From the NCBI GenBank assembly GCA_004144595.1, contig SEEM01000003.1:62001-126000 (forward strand): 64,000 nt of DNA, read 5' to 3'. Both the position numbers and the translations under genes were made by a program. Position 1 is the stretch's first letter; each line of letters opens with the position of its first letter. Below the pieces are notes generated by a model that saw nothing but the letters and a program-made list of their open reading frames with translations, searched no databases and was not told the origin of the DNA. Shown in pieces: positions 46,567 to 55,775 of this stretch. The stretch comes from Hyphomicrobiales bacterium (lineage in GTDB: Bacteria > Pseudomonadota > Alphaproteobacteria > Rhizobiales > Beijerinckiaceae).

Positions 46567-48684
46567 CTACGCATCGTGAAAGAAATCATGCACGGCCTTG
46601 GCGGTCGCGGCATTGACGCCCGGCGTGCGCATGAGATCGTCGAGCTTGGCGCGCTGGATCGCCTTAACCGTGCCGAAATGCAGCAGCAGCGCCCGCTTGC
46701 GCGAGGGGCCGATGCCGGGGATCTCGTCGAGCGGATTCGTCATGGTCTCGCGCTTGCGCTTGGCGCGGTGGGTGCCGATGGCGAAGCGATGCGCCTCGTC
46801 GCGCAGTCGCTGGATGAAATAGAGGGCGGGATCGCGCGGCTGCAGCTTGAACGGCTCTCGGCCTTCCATGTGGAAGGTTTCTCGCATGGCGTTGCGATCT
46901 TCCCCCTTGGCGATGGCGACCAGCGGAATATCGGCCGCGCCGAGCTCTTTCATGATCTTGAGCGCGGCGCTGAACTGGCCCTTGCCGCCGTCGACGATGA
47001 CGAGATCTGGACGGGAGGGAAAACCGTCCTCGTCCCTGCGGGGCTTCGCCGGCTTGCGAGCCTTCTTCGGCGGGGCCTGATTCCGGGGAGCGCCGTCGGA
47101 CATCCCTGCGGGGGTGATCGTCGCGGCGGCGTCGCCCGCGGGAGTCTCCTGCGAGATGGCTGCGTCCGCTGCCTCCTCAGGTTGAGGGCCGAGGACGATG
47201 CCTTCTTCCCTCGCCAGCTTTGCGAATCGTCGCGTGAGTACCTCGCGCATCATGCCGAAATCGTCGCCGGCGATCGTGTCGGTCGAAATGTTGAAGGTGC
47301 GGTACTGGTTCTTCACGAAGCCGTCCGACCCCGCGACGATCATGCCACCGACGGCGTTTGTACCCATGATGTGCGAGTTGTCGTAGACCTCGACCCGGCG
47401 CGGAGCCGTCTCCATGCCGAAGGCGGCGCCGAGCGCGGCGAGCAATGCGCTCTGGCCGGCATTGTCGGCAAGCTTGCGGGAGAGCGCCTCGCGAGCGTTC
47501 TTGACGGCGTGCGCCATCAGGTCGGCGCGCTCGCCGCGCTTGGGATGGGCGACCTCGACCCTGCGGCCGGCGCGGGCCGAGAGCGCCTGGCCGATCAATT
47601 CGATCTCCTCGACCGGGTGCGAGAGCAGGACGAGGCGCGGCGGCGGCTTGTCGTCGTAGAACTGGGCGACGACGGAAGCCAGCACCTCGGCCGGAGTCAG
47701 GGAGCGGTCGGCGCGCGGGAAGAGGGCGCGGTTTCCCCAGTTCTGGTGATTGCGGAAGAAGAATATCTCGACGCAGAACTGCCCGGCCTGCTCGTCGATG
47801 GCAAAGACGTCGGCCTCCTCGACCCCTTGCGTGTTGATGTCCTGCCCGGCCTGTACGGCCGAGAGCGCGGCGAGGCGGTCGCGATAACGCGCCGCCTTCT
47901 CGAATTCGAGCTCCTCGGCGGCGACCTGCATCCGCGCGGAGAGGAGCTGCTTCACCGCAGAGGAGCGGCCGGAGAGGAAGTCACGGGCCTGGCCGGCGAG
48001 CGCCTGATATTCGGGGATCGAGACCTCGCCCGTGCAGGGTCCGGCACAACGCTTGATCTGGAAGAGCAGGCAGGGGCGCGTGCGATTCTCGTAGAAGGAA
48101 TCCGAACAGGTGCGGATCAGGAAGGCCTTCTGCAGCGCGTCGATGGTGCGCGTCACCGCCCAGACCGAGGCGAAGGGGCCGAAATAATCGCCCTTGCGCT
48201 GGCGCGATCCGCGGTGCTTGAGAATCGCAGGGGCGTCGTGGTCGGCCGTCAGCAGGATATAGGGAAAGCTCTTGTCGTCGCGCAGCAACACGTTGTAGCG
48301 CGGCCGGAGCTGCTTGATCAGGTTCGACTCGAGCAGCAGCGCCTCGGTCTCGGTGCCGGTGGTGACGAACTCCATGTTCGCCGTCTCGGCGATCATCCGG
48401 GCGACGGCGTTGGTATGCGCCATGCCGCGGGCGTATGAGGTCACGCGGTTCTTCAGGCTCTTGGCCTTGCCAACATAGAGCACCTCGCCGGCGCGATCGA
48501 ACATCCGGTAGACGCCGGGCCTGTTCGGCAGGTGTTTCGCGAATTGCTGGATGACCTCGATGCCAGCCTTGAGCGCGCCGGGCGCGGCTTCCGCGAGGGC
48601 GAGCGCAGGTTCGGCTCCGGGGAGGGTGTCCTCCTCGTCCACGAACTCGTCCTGGGGCAGATCGTCCTGGCGTTCGCGACTCAT
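46567..48684 (-). CDS. uvrC: Excinuclease ABC subunit C
   Basis: The 705-residue nuclease cuts on both sides of a lesion after UvrAB. It has the GIY-YIG domain (about 50-130; [19 protein letters not shown]), a cysteine-rich [10 protein letters not shown] block, the UVR motif, the RNase H-like domain with [11 protein letters not shown] and [10 protein letters not shown], and a helix-hairpin-helix end ([15 protein letters not shown]). A Lys/Pro/Ala-rich insert of about 55 residues (around 505-560) splits the RNase H part. Confidence 0.96.
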   Translation of the reverse strand: MSRERQDDLPQDEFVDEEDTLPGAEPALALAEAAPGALKAGIEVIQQFAKHLPNRPGVYRMFDRAGEVLYVGKAKSLKNRVTSYARGMAHTNAVARMIAETANMEFVTTGTETEALLLESNLIKQLRPRYNVLLRDDKSFPYILLTADHDAPAILKHRGSRQRKGDYFGPFASVWAVTRTIDALQKAFLIRTCSDSFYENRTRPCLLFQIKRCAGPCTGEVSIPEYQALAGQARDFLSGRSSAVKQLLSARMQVAAEELEFEKAARYRDRLAALSAVQAGQDINTQGVEEADVFAIDEQAGQFCVEIFFFRNHQNWGNRALFPRADRSLTPAEVLASVVAQFYDDKPPPRLVLLSHPVEEIELIGQALSARAGRRVEVAHPKRGERADLMAHAVKNAREALSRKLADNAGQSALLAALGAAFGMETAPRRVEVYDNSHIMGTNAVGGMIVAGSDGFVKNQYRTFNISTDTIAGDDFGMMREVLTRRFAKLAREEGIVLGPQPEEAADAAISQETPAGDAAATITPAGMSDGAPRNQAPPKKARKPAKPRRDEDGFPSRPDLVIVDGGKGQFSAALKIMKELGAADIPLVAIAKGEDRNAMRETFHMEGREPFKLQPRDPALYFIQRLRDEAHRFAIGTHRAKRKRETMTNPLDEIPGIGPSRKRALLLHFGTVKAIQRAKLDDLMRTPGVNAATAKAVHDFFHDA

Positions 48685-49069
48685 GCGCTTTCGTACTCTC
48701 AGGCTCCGTTTCCGGGCTCCATGTAGGATGCCGGAGCGGCTTCGTCATGTCAGGAGAGCTGTCATTTCCAGCCTGTGGGCTGCTGGGTAGCTGGCGACGA
48801 CGCCAATGTCCTGAAAATTGCGGCGATCGGCTTTTATCGTTGTTTTTCGTCTGCGATGCCGCTTATCTCTGTGGGTCTGGACATCGTCACGCCGTTCTCG
48901 GTTTGACATCGGGGCAGCGATCGCGTATTTCTTAATCTCGATTTAGGCCCGATGACTTGGCCATTCGCTGCTTTCGAGCGCGACACGCTGATGATTTTCT
49001 TCCTTTGATCGAATTCGCTGCCGCATGTTTTCCATGGGGCTTGGATAAACATGTTTGCGGGAGGCTCAT
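48685..49069. promoter_or_regulatory. Long csp upstream region with sigma70-like promoter
   Basis: The 385-bp gap between divergent uvrC and csp holds TTGACA (48903-48908), a 17-nt spacer and TATTTC (48926-48931). The mRNA would carry a leader of about 135 nt before csp, as cold-shock mRNAs do. The uvrC promoter must lie on the other side. No tRNA or other gene was seen. Confidence 0.65.
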
Positions 49070-49279
49070 ATGGCTTCTGGTTCGGTTAAGTGGTTCAACG
49101 CCACCAAGGGTTTCGGTTTCATTCAGCCTGACGACGGCGGCCAGGACGTTTTCGTCCATATCAGCGCTGTCGAGCGCGCCGGTCTGCGCGATCTGCGCGA
49201 CGGCCAGAAGATCTCCTACGAGATCGTCCAGGACAAGCGTTCGGGCAAGAGCTCGGCCGACAACCTGCGGGCTGAGTAA
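49070..49279 (+). CDS. Cold-shock protein (CspA family)
   Basis: The 69-residue OB-fold protein starts after a GGGAGG site. RNA-binding motifs RNP1 (KGFGFI) and RNP2 (VFVHIS) are intact. It likely melts mRNA structure in the cold or at growth change. The long leader and its pairing with rpsU are typical for alphaproteobacteria. It is followed by a hairpin before rpsU. Confidence 0.96.
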   Translation: MASGSVKWFNATKGFGFIQPDDGGQDVFVHISAVERAGLRDLRDGQKISYEIVQDKRSGKSSADNLRAE

Positions 49280-49362
49280 GCCTTCCGGAGCGGAACGACG
49301 CTTTGAGGTGGTCGCGGATTTTCCGACGCCCCGAGTTGACGTTTCGCACCAACGGCTAAGTG

Positions 49363-49392
49363 AAGGGTCGGGACCAACAAGCCCGGCCCTTT
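49363..49392 (+). terminator. Possible attenuator between csp and rpsU
   Basis: AAGGGTCGGG pairs with CCCGGCCCTTT around a short loop, followed by a mixed TTTGTGCTTT. It could trim the csp signal from rpsU. The T-run is broken, so strength is uncertain. Confidence 0.5.
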
Positions 49393-49414
49393 GTGCTTTC
49401 TTGAAAGGATGACC

Positions 49415-49708
49415 ATGCAAGTTCTCGTTCGGGACAACAATGTCGAGCAGGCGCTCCGCGTCCTGAAGAAGAAGCTGCAGCGCGAAGGCGTTTTCCGCGA
49501 GATGAAGCAGCGTCGCGAGTACGAGAAGCCGTCCGAGCGCCGCGCGCGCGAAAAGGGCGAGGCCGTTCGCCGCGCCAAGAAGGCTGCCCGCAAGCAGGCG
49601 CAGCGCGAGGGTCTTCTGCCGGCGCCGAAGCGCAAGCTGCCTCTCGGCAAGGGTCGTCCCGGAGTTGGTGGTCCTGGCGCCGGAGCCCCGCGTCCTGCAG
49701 CCGTCTGA
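49415..49708 (+). CDS. rpsU: 30S ribosomal protein S21
   Basis: The start at 49415 has AAGG at a normal distance; the ATG at 49409 would be too close. The 97-residue protein keeps the S21 core [20 protein letters not shown] and the [15 protein letters not shown] helix. A basic Pro/Gly/Ala extension of about 25 residues is added at the C-terminus, as in several alphaproteobacteria. It lies between csp and a small basic protein. Confidence 0.94.
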   Translation: MQVLVRDNNVEQALRVLKKKLQREGVFREMKQRREYEKPSERRAREKGEAVRRAKKAARKQAQREGLLPAPKRKLPLGKGRPGVGGPGAGAPRPAAV

Positions 49709-49749
49709 GCGTTGACGGCCGAACTGCGCCAACCGAGTAGGAGTTTGGC

Positions 49750-50010
49750 ATGTCGAGCCGCAATATGAAGCTGGATGAGATCAAGGCCCGGGCGCAGGCG
49801 GCTTTCGAGACGACCGAGCAGCGCCGGAAGGATTCCCTCGAAGCCTGGCAGGCTGTCGAGGATCAGGCCAGCGCGTCTCGCCTGAAGACCGAAAAGCTGC
49901 GCGCACAGCGCCTTGCCAGAGATGCCGAGGAGACTGCTGCCAAGGCGGCGGCCCCGGTCGGCAAGGCGGCCACGAAACGCCCGAGCCGGGCTGCAGCGAA
50001 GTCGCTGTGA
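49750..50010 (+). CDS. Small basic hypothetical protein downstream of rpsU
   Basis: The 86-residue product has AGGAG before the ATG. It is highly charged and mostly helical, with a coiled-coil-like stretch (about 8-62) and a Lys/Ala-rich tail. I recognise no domain. Its position in the csp-rpsU transcription unit suggests a ribosome- or RNA-linked role, but this is only context. A hairpin follows the gene. Confidence 0.7.
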   Translation: MSSRNMKLDEIKARAQAAFETTEQRRKDSLEAWQAVEDQASASRLKTEKLRAQRLARDAEETAAKAAAPVGKAATKRPSRAAAKSL

Positions 50011-50028
50011 TACTTCGCTGATGATGAC

Positions 50029-50053
50029 AGGGCGATGCGTCGCCCTGCCTTTG
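50029..50053 (+). terminator. Likely terminator of the csp-rpsU unit
   Basis: CAGGGCGA pairs with TCGCCCTG around TGCG, followed by CCTTTG. It starts 19 nt after the small gene's stop. The T tract is short. Confidence 0.6.
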
Positions 50054-50141
50054 TCCGCCGACGCGATCGTGCATCGAGCCCCGGAGGCGGTGCAGCGCCG
50101 ATGAAAACCGATCCAGGCGAATCGGTGCGATCGCCCGGCGC

Positions 50142-50510
50142 TCAGGCTGCGGCTTCTTCCGCGACCCAATCCTGAACGATGGTCGAGTTGGCGTGGATGC
50201 AGATGAGCTCCAGGCGCTCCCGGCCGATATTGACGAATTTGTGGGGAATTCCCGCGGGCCCGACCAGGATCGCCCCGGCGCCGGCCCGCAATTTGTCCTG
50301 GCCGACCGTGAACTCCGCTTCCCCCGATCGGATGACCCAGGTTTCCGAATAGGGGTGAACATGCAGGTCCGGCCCCTGTCCCGGCTCGTTGTCGACCAGG
50401 AAGAACGAGACCTGCGAGCCATGGTCGCCGCCCTCGAATTTGGCCGTCCGGCTCATGCCGCTGCTCAGGATGTCGCTGTCGATCGCTGCCGTCATAACGA
50501 TCTCCTCCAA
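50142..50510 (-). CDS. Cupin domain-containing protein
   Basis: The 122-residue single-domain cupin has metal-site-like pieces in PDLHVHPYSETWVIRSGEAEF and GIPHKFVNIGRERLELICIH. Several His and Glu ligands are present, so an Fe, Zn or Mn site is likely. The substrate is unknown. It is divergent from a marR gene with a strong palindrome in between, so it is a likely target of that regulator. Confidence 0.9.
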   Translation of the reverse strand: MEEIVMTAAIDSDILSSGMSRTAKFEGGDHGSQVSFFLVDNEPGQGPDLHVHPYSETWVIRSGEAEFTVGQDKLRAGAGAILVGPAGIPHKFVNIGRERLELICIHANSTIVQDWVAEEAAA

Positions 50511-50538
50511 ACTGTCTTCGCACTAAGATAATTGTGGC

Positions 50539-50564
50539 GATATATCTTCTTGTCAAGATATCTC
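50539..50564. promoter_or_regulatory. Probable MarR operator between cupin and marR
   Basis: GATATATCTT and AAGATATCTC pair at 9 of 10 positions around CTTGTC. It lies 50-75 bp before the marR start and just upstream of the cupin start, where a repressor would block both promoters. Confidence 0.75.
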
Positions 50565-50616
50565 TTGGCGCGGGCGCCGCCCTGGGGCAGAGGGGAGTGC
50601 AAGCGTGGGGCAGGCG

Positions 50617-51135
50617 ATGAACAAGATGGACCATGTCGAGAGGGTCAGGGCGCAATGGGCCCGCGAGCTGCCGGATCTCGATACGACACCGACCGCGATC
50701 CTCGGGCGAGCCTACCGGCTGTCCAATCTCGTGCGTCCGAGCATCGAGGAAACGTTCGCGGCATTCGGGCTCGATCGCGGCGAGTTCGACGTCATCAGCA
50801 CCTTGCGCCGCAGCGGGCCGCCCTATCGGCTTTCGCCGACGGTGCTCTATCGCTCGCTGATGATCACCTCCGGTGGTCTGACGCATCGGCTGGGGCGGCT
50901 GGAGAAAGCCGGGCTGATTCGTCGCGAGAAATCGGCTGAGGACGGACGCAGCCTCCTCGTCGTCCTGACCGAACCGGGCTTCCAGCGTGCCGAGGTGGCG
51001 CTGCGCGCCGACATGGCCAACGAAGCCCAGTTCCTAGCAAGCCTCGAGCCGGCCAGGCGAGAGGCCTTGGCGGAACTTCTGAAGGAGCTTCTGGCGACGC
51101 TCGAAGGCTCCAACTCGCCGGAGCGGGAGGAGTGA
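50617..51135 (+). CDS. MarR family transcriptional regulator
   Basis: The start at 50617 gives 172 residues; a GTG at 50605 and an ATG at 50626 are alternatives. The winged helix (about 50-120) shows the RGEFDVISTLRRSGPPYRLS lead and SGGLTHRLGRLEKAGLIRR recognition part, then the wing EDGRSLLVVLT. It overlaps the CPT kinase start by 4 nt and is divergent from the cupin gene, so it likely controls itself, the kinase and the cupin. Confidence 0.92.
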   Translation: MNKMDHVERVRAQWARELPDLDTTPTAILGRAYRLSNLVRPSIEETFAAFGLDRGEFDVISTLRRSGPPYRLSPTVLYRSLMITSGGLTHRLGRLEKAGLIRREKSAEDGRSLLVVLTEPGFQRAEVALRADMANEAQFLASLEPARREALAELLKELLATLEGSNSPEREE

Positions 51136-51704
51136 TTCTCGCCAGGCCCGGCCGCATCATCCTGCTCAATGGGGCGTCGAGCAGCGGCAAGTCATCGCTG
51201 GCGCGCGCCATTCAGGCGCGGATCGACACGCCGTTCTGGCATATCTCGATCGATCATCTCCGCGATTCCGGGGTGCTCCCGACTGCCCGGATCAAGAGCG
51301 GTGAATTCGACTGGCGGGCCGTACGCGAGGGGTTCTTCCTCGGCTTCGAGGGCTCGCTGCTCGCCTATGTCGAGGCCGGGAACGATCTCATCGTCGAGCA
51401 CATCATGGAAAGCGAGGCCTGGCTGATGCGCCTGGCCGATACGCTCGCCGGGCAGGACGTGTTCTTCGTCGGCGTGCATTGCGCGCTGGAAGAACTCGAG
51501 AGGCGCGAGCGCGCGCGTGGCGACAGGCCGATCGGCGATGCGCGGCGCGATTTCCACCGCATTCATTCCTACTGCGTCTACGATCTCGAGGTCGATGCGA
51601 TGCAGGATCGCGACGCCAATGCCGACGCGGTCATCGCCGGATGGCGCGCGCGCTCGAAGCCCGCGGCGTTCGATCGGCTGCGCGAGCGTCGCGATCAGCG
51701 CTGA
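51132..51704 (+). CDS. Chloramphenicol phosphotransferase-like (CPT family) kinase
   Basis: The 190-residue P-loop kinase starts with GTG overlapping the marR stop. Walker A is GASSSGKSS near residue 14. The CPT-family substrate part follows, with WHISIDHLRDSG and LIVEHIMESEAWL. The family includes a chloramphenicol-3-O-kinase from Streptomyces, but most members have other, unknown substrates. The pairing with a MarR regulator suggests a small-molecule response. I would not predict resistance from this alone. Confidence 0.88.
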   Translation: MILARPGRIILLNGASSSGKSSLARAIQARIDTPFWHISIDHLRDSGVLPTARIKSGEFDWRAVREGFFLGFEGSLLAYVEAGNDLIVEHIMESEAWLMRLADTLAGQDVFFVGVHCALEELERRERARGDRPIGDARRDFHRIHSYCVYDLEVDAMQDRDANADAVIAGWRARSKPAAFDRLRERRDQR

Positions 51705-51846
51705 CTGGGCCGGACAGGCGTTCCGCCATGCCATCGGCGCGCCGGTGCCGGCCTCGAATGCAGGGCGAGGGGACTGCAACCCGCGCAGGACCACGCCAAT
51801 ATGAGAGGCAAGCGCAAGCGCCCGATATCACCGAGGATCGAAACCC

Positions 51847-52866
51847 ATGTCCCAGTCCGACAACGTTCGCATCGTTCTCGCTTCCCGCCCCGAGGGGCGC
51901 CCGAGCCCGCAGAATTTCCGATTGGAGCATGCCGCCATCCCGGCGCCCGCTGAGGGGCAGGTGCTCCTCAAGACCCTCTATCTCTCGCTGGACCCCTATA
52001 TGCGGGGCCGGATGAGCGCGGCGAAATCCTATGCCGCGGCGACCGAAATCGGACAGCCGATGGAAGGCGGGACCGTCGGCGAGGTGATCGAGAGCCGCGA
52101 TCCCGCCTTCAAGCCGGGCGATATCGTCCTCTCCCATTCGGGCTGGCAGTCCTATGCGGTCGCGAATGCCGCGCAATTGCGCAAGCTCGATCCGAAGAGC
52201 GCACCGCTGACGACGGCGCTCGGCGTGCTCGGCATGCCCGGTTTCACCGCCTATGCCGGCCTGCTCACCATCGGCCAGCCGAAGCCCGGCGAGACAGTCG
52301 TGGTCGCAGCAGCGAGCGGTCCGGTCGGCTCGGCCGTCGGGCAGATCGCCCGGCTCAAGGGTGCGCGGGCGGTCGGCATTGCCGGCGGGCCCGAGAAATG
52401 CGCCTTCGTGCGCGATACCTTCGGCTTTGACGCGGTGATCGACCATCGCGATCCCGATATGGCCGCGAAGCTTGCCGCCGCCTGCCCGGATGGCATCGAC
52501 GTCTATTTCGAGAATGTCGGTGGGCATGTCTGGGATGCGGTCTTCCCGCTGCTCAACACCTTCGCGCGCATTCCGGTCTGCGGCCTTGTCGCGCATTACA
52601 ATGCCAGCGGCGAGGCCCCGGGGCCGGACCGGCTGCCGGGCATGATGCGGCAGGTGCTGTCGAAGAGCCTGACGATCCGCGGCTTCATCCAGCGCGAATT
52701 CGCTGCCGCCCAGGCGCCGACCTTCCGCGAGGAGATGGCGGGCTGGATCTCGGAGGGCACAGTCAAATACAAGGAAGATATCGTCTCCGGGCTTGAGAAC
52801 GCGCCCGAGGCCTTCATCGGCCTGCTGGAGGGCAAAAACTTCGGCAAGCTGATCGTCAAGCTCTGA
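51847..52866 (+). CDS. NADP-dependent MDR oxidoreductase (zinc-free, curcumin/leukotriene-reductase type)
   Basis: The 339-residue protein is a medium-chain reductase of the zinc-free group. Typical parts are LSLDPYMRGRM at the substrate side, MPGFTAYAGLLTIGQPKPGE, the AASGPVGSAVGQIA nucleotide loop, and YFENVGGHVWDAVFPLLN. It reduces enals or enones with NADPH in characterised relatives. It is a single gene between the kinase and lgt. Confidence 0.93.
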   Translation: MSQSDNVRIVLASRPEGRPSPQNFRLEHAAIPAPAEGQVLLKTLYLSLDPYMRGRMSAAKSYAAATEIGQPMEGGTVGEVIESRDPAFKPGDIVLSHSGWQSYAVANAAQLRKLDPKSAPLTTALGVLGMPGFTAYAGLLTIGQPKPGETVVVAAASGPVGSAVGQIARLKGARAVGIAGGPEKCAFVRDTFGFDAVIDHRDPDMAAKLAAACPDGIDVYFENVGGHVWDAVFPLLNTFARIPVCGLVAHYNASGEAPGPDRLPGMMRQVLSKSLTIRGFIQREFAAAQAPTFREEMAGWISEGTVKYKEDIVSGLENAPEAFIGLLEGKNFGKLIVKL

Positions 52867-52950
52867 GCGAGGGCGCCACGCGCCAGCCTTTTTCCTTGAC
52901 CATTGAGCGGGCGCGCGGCCATCTCGCCGCGCCCGCCACCGGACCTTGCC

Positions 52951-53805
52951 ATGCCCGTATTCGCCATTCCCTTCCCGATGATCGACCCCGTCGCGGTGCA
53001 GCTCGGGCCCTTGGCGATCAAATGGTATGGGCTCGCCTATGTCGTCGGGCTTCTCGGCGGCTGGTGGTATGCGCGCAAGCTCGTCGCCGCCGATCGTCTG
53101 TGGGGCGGGCGGGCACGGCCTCAAGCCGTCGAGCTCGACGACATGCTGCTCTTCGTCGCCTTCGGCGTCGTGCTCGGCGGGCGGATCGGCTTCGTGCTGT
53201 TCTACGATCTCGCGCGCTATCTCGAACGCCCGCAGGACATCTTCGCGATCTGGCAGGGCGGCATGTCCTTCCATGGCGGGCTGATCGGCGCGACACTGGG
53301 CCTTTGGCTTTTTGCGAAACGGCGCGGTTATCCGGCGCTGTCGGTGTTCGATCTCGCGGCCGCCGTGGTGCCGATCGGGCTCCTGCTTGGGCGCATCGCC
53401 AATTTCATCAATGGCGAACTCTGGGGCCGGCCGGCACCCGATTTCCCCTATGCGATGGTCTTCCCGAACGGCGGACCGCTGCCGCGGCATCCGAGCCAGC
53501 TTTACGAGGCCTTCGCCGAAGGCCTCCTGCTCTTCATCCTGGTCAACCTGCTGGTCCGGGCCGGCGGCTTCAAGCGGCCGGGCTTCGTCGCCGGCGTCTT
53601 CGGGATGGGCTATGCGGTCGCTCGCATCGTCTGCGAGTTCTTCCGCGAGCCCGACCCGCAGCTTGGCTTCCTGTTCGGGACGTCGGTGGATGCGCTCTCG
53701 GGCGGCATCACCATGGGGATGCTGCTCTCTTTGCCGGTGTTCTTCGCGGGCCTGTGGCTGGTCCTGCGCAGCCGCCGCGAGGCGCCCGGAGAGGCGCGGG
53801 CGTGA
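52951..53805 (+). CDS. lgt: Prolipoprotein diacylglyceryl transferase
   Basis: The 284-residue membrane enzyme adds the diacylglyceryl group to the lipobox Cys. Seven helices are expected. The essential motif SFHGGLIGATLG lies near residue 108, and the Lgt signature GRIANFINGELWGRP near 145. Its stop overlaps the MidA-like gene in GTGA. It serves the several lipoproteins seen in this window. Confidence 0.95.
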   Translation: MPVFAIPFPMIDPVAVQLGPLAIKWYGLAYVVGLLGGWWYARKLVAADRLWGGRARPQAVELDDMLLFVAFGVVLGGRIGFVLFYDLARYLERPQDIFAIWQGGMSFHGGLIGATLGLWLFAKRRGYPALSVFDLAAAVVPIGLLLGRIANFINGELWGRPAPDFPYAMVFPNGGPLPRHPSQLYEAFAEGLLLFILVNLLVRAGGFKRPGFVAGVFGMGYAVARIVCEFFREPDPQLGFLFGTSVDALSGGITMGMLLSLPVFFAGLWLVLRSRREAPGEARA

Positions 53806-54893
53806 CCACGCTCAAGGCCGAGATCGTCGAGCTGATCCGGCAGGAGGGGCCGATCGGCATCAGCCGCTACATGGCTCTGGCGCTTGGCCACCCCCGCCAC
53901 GGCTATTACATGGCCCGCGACCCCCTGGGAGCCGACGGCGATTTCACCACGGCGCCCGAAATCAGCCAGATGTTCGGCGAGCTGCTCGGTCTCTGGGCCG
54001 CCCATGCCTGGCAGGCGATGGGGGCGCCGCGGCGTTTCAGCTTGATCGAGCTCGGACCGGGGCGCGGCACGCTGATGGCCGACATGCTGCGGGCGACGCG
54101 GATCGTGCCTGGATTCCATGCGGCATTGTGGGTGCATCTCGTCGAGACCAGCCCGGTGCTACGCGGTCGGCAGGCGGCAGCGCTCGGGAGTTTCGAGCCG
54201 GTCTGGCATGACTCGATTGCCGGCGCGCTCGACGGCCCGGCGATCGTGGTCGCCAATGAGTTTCTGGATGCCCTGCCGCTCGACCAGTTCGTCATGACGC
54301 CCGAGGGCTGGCGCGAGCGGCTGGTCGGGCTCGGGGATGACGGCGAGCTCGCCTTCGGCCTCGCTGCGGCGAGCGAAGAGACGCTGCGGATCGCGGCTCC
54401 GGCCGGCTCCGTGTTCGAACAACCTGGCATCGCCCTCGACATCGTCACGGAAGTTGCCGGCCATCTCGCCGCGGAAGGCGGGGCGGCGCTGTTCATCGAT
54501 TACGGCTCGGTGCGCTCGGGCTTCGGCGACACGCTGCAGGCGATGAAACGGCATGAATTCGTCTCTCCTCTGACGGAACCCGGCGAGGCGGATCTCACTG
54601 TCCATGTCGATTTCGAGCGGGTGGGGCAGGCCGTGCTCAGGGCCGGCGCCGCGCTGCACGGGCCGGCGACGCAGCGCGATTTCCTGCTGGCTCTCGGGCT
54701 GCCGCAGCGGGCGCAGGCGCTGTCACTCAAGGCGGACGCTACCCAGCGGACCAAGATTTCCACCGCCTTCGACCGCCTGATTGCGCAAGGCGAGACCGGC
54801 ATGGGGGATTTGTTCAAGGTTCTCGCGTTATCGCAGCGGAGCCTGCCGCCTCTGCCCGGATTTGACCTTCATCGGCTGCCAGACCAGGGCTGA
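53802..54893 (+). CDS. MidA/NDUFAF7-like SAM-dependent methyltransferase
   Basis: The GTG start overlaps lgt; the product is 363 residues. It has the family block GPIGISRYMALALGHPRHGYY, then the SAM loop IELGPGRGTLMADML, and NEFLDALPLDQF. NDUFAF7 methylates an arginine of a complex I subunit during assembly. The bacterial proteins may do the same, but this is inferred. lgt-MidA-pgeF is a common Rhizobiales order. Confidence 0.9.
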   Translation: MTTLKAEIVELIRQEGPIGISRYMALALGHPRHGYYMARDPLGADGDFTTAPEISQMFGELLGLWAAHAWQAMGAPRRFSLIELGPGRGTLMADMLRATRIVPGFHAALWVHLVETSPVLRGRQAAALGSFEPVWHDSIAGALDGPAIVVANEFLDALPLDQFVMTPEGWRERLVGLGDDGELAFGLAAASEETLRIAAPAGSVFEQPGIALDIVTEVAGHLAAEGGAALFIDYGSVRSGFGDTLQAMKRHEFVSPLTEPGEADLTVHVDFERVGQAVLRAGAALHGPATQRDFLLALGLPQRAQALSLKADATQRTKISTAFDRLIAQGETGMGDLFKVLALSQRSLPPLPGFDLHRLPDQG

Positions 54894-54935
54894 ACCCAGC
54901 GGAGCCCCTTGGCTGCGCGCAACCGGACCTGCTTC

Positions 54936-55700
54936 ATGTTCATCACTGCCCGCGAACTCGCCGGAGAAGCCGGCATTCGTCACGCCTTCTTCACCCGCGA
55001 GGGCGGCGCCTCTACCGGCATCTATGCGTCGCTCAATGGCGGGCTCGGCTCGGCTGACGATCCGGCGGCGATCGCCGAAAACCGGGCACGGATGGCAGGC
55101 CATCTCGAAGTCGCGCCGGAGAACCTGATCAGCCTCTACCAGGTCCATTCCGCCGATGTGGAAGTGGTGACGGGGCCGTGGCCGGGCGAGCGCCCCAAGG
55201 CCGATGCGATGGTGACCACCGCCTCGCATGTCGCGCTCGGCGTTTCCACCGCCGATTGCGGGCCGATTCTCTTCGCCGATGGCGAGGCGCGGGTGATCGG
55301 TGCTGCCCATTCCGGCTGGAAGGGCGCCTTCACCGGCATCGTCGGCGCGACGGTGACGGCGATGGAGAAGCTCGGTGCCCGGCGCGAGCGGATCACGGCG
55401 GTGCTCGGCCCGACGATCAGCGCCAAGGCCTATGAGGTCGGGCCGGAATTCATCGAGCGTTTCAAGGCGGAGAATCGCACTTATGCGCGCTTCTTCACGC
55501 CGTCCGAGCGCGCGGCGCATGCGATGTTCGACCTGCCGGCCTTCATCGGGCTCAAGGCGCAGGAGGCCGGTATCGGCCGCTTCGTCGACATGGGCCTGTG
55601 CACCTATGGCGACGAGCAGCGCTTCTTCAGCTACCGGCGCACGACCCATCGCGGCGAGCCCGACTATGGTCGGCTGATCGCGGCGATTGCGCTCGACTGA
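54936..55700 (+). CDS. pgeF: Peptidoglycan editing factor PgeF (laccase-domain, YfiH type)
   Basis: The ATG at 54936 gives 254 residues; a TTG at 54909 would add nine residues. The metal ligands H71, C108 and H125 match the YfiH trio (YQVHSADV, STADCGPI, AAHSGWKG). In E. coli PgeF removes misplaced L-serine from wall precursors. Relatives were once called polyphenol oxidases or purine nucleoside phosphorylases. It follows the MidA gene by 42 nt. Confidence 0.94.
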   Translation: MFITARELAGEAGIRHAFFTREGGASTGIYASLNGGLGSADDPAAIAENRARMAGHLEVAPENLISLYQVHSADVEVVTGPWPGERPKADAMVTTASHVALGVSTADCGPILFADGEARVIGAAHSGWKGAFTGIVGATVTAMEKLGARRERITAVLGPTISAKAYEVGPEFIERFKAENRTYARFFTPSERAAHAMFDLPAFIGLKAQEAGIGRFVDMGLCTYGDEQRFFSYRRTTHRGEPDYGRLIAAIALD

Positions 55701-55775
55701 GGTGGCGTAGCGGCTTGTGCTGCGTGCGACCGATCGGCAATCATCCCGGCAGCCGCAGAAACCCGCGAGGCGACC

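Noticed and set aside
45805-48438. An 877-codon open frame on the plus strand.
   Set aside because: It is antisense to uvrC and pgsA, which have clear domains. No ribosome site and no recognisable motif.
51132-51704. Calling the CPT-family kinase an antibiotic-resistance gene.
   Set aside because: The fold is shared by many kinases of unknown substrate; sequence alone does not support chloramphenicol as substrate.
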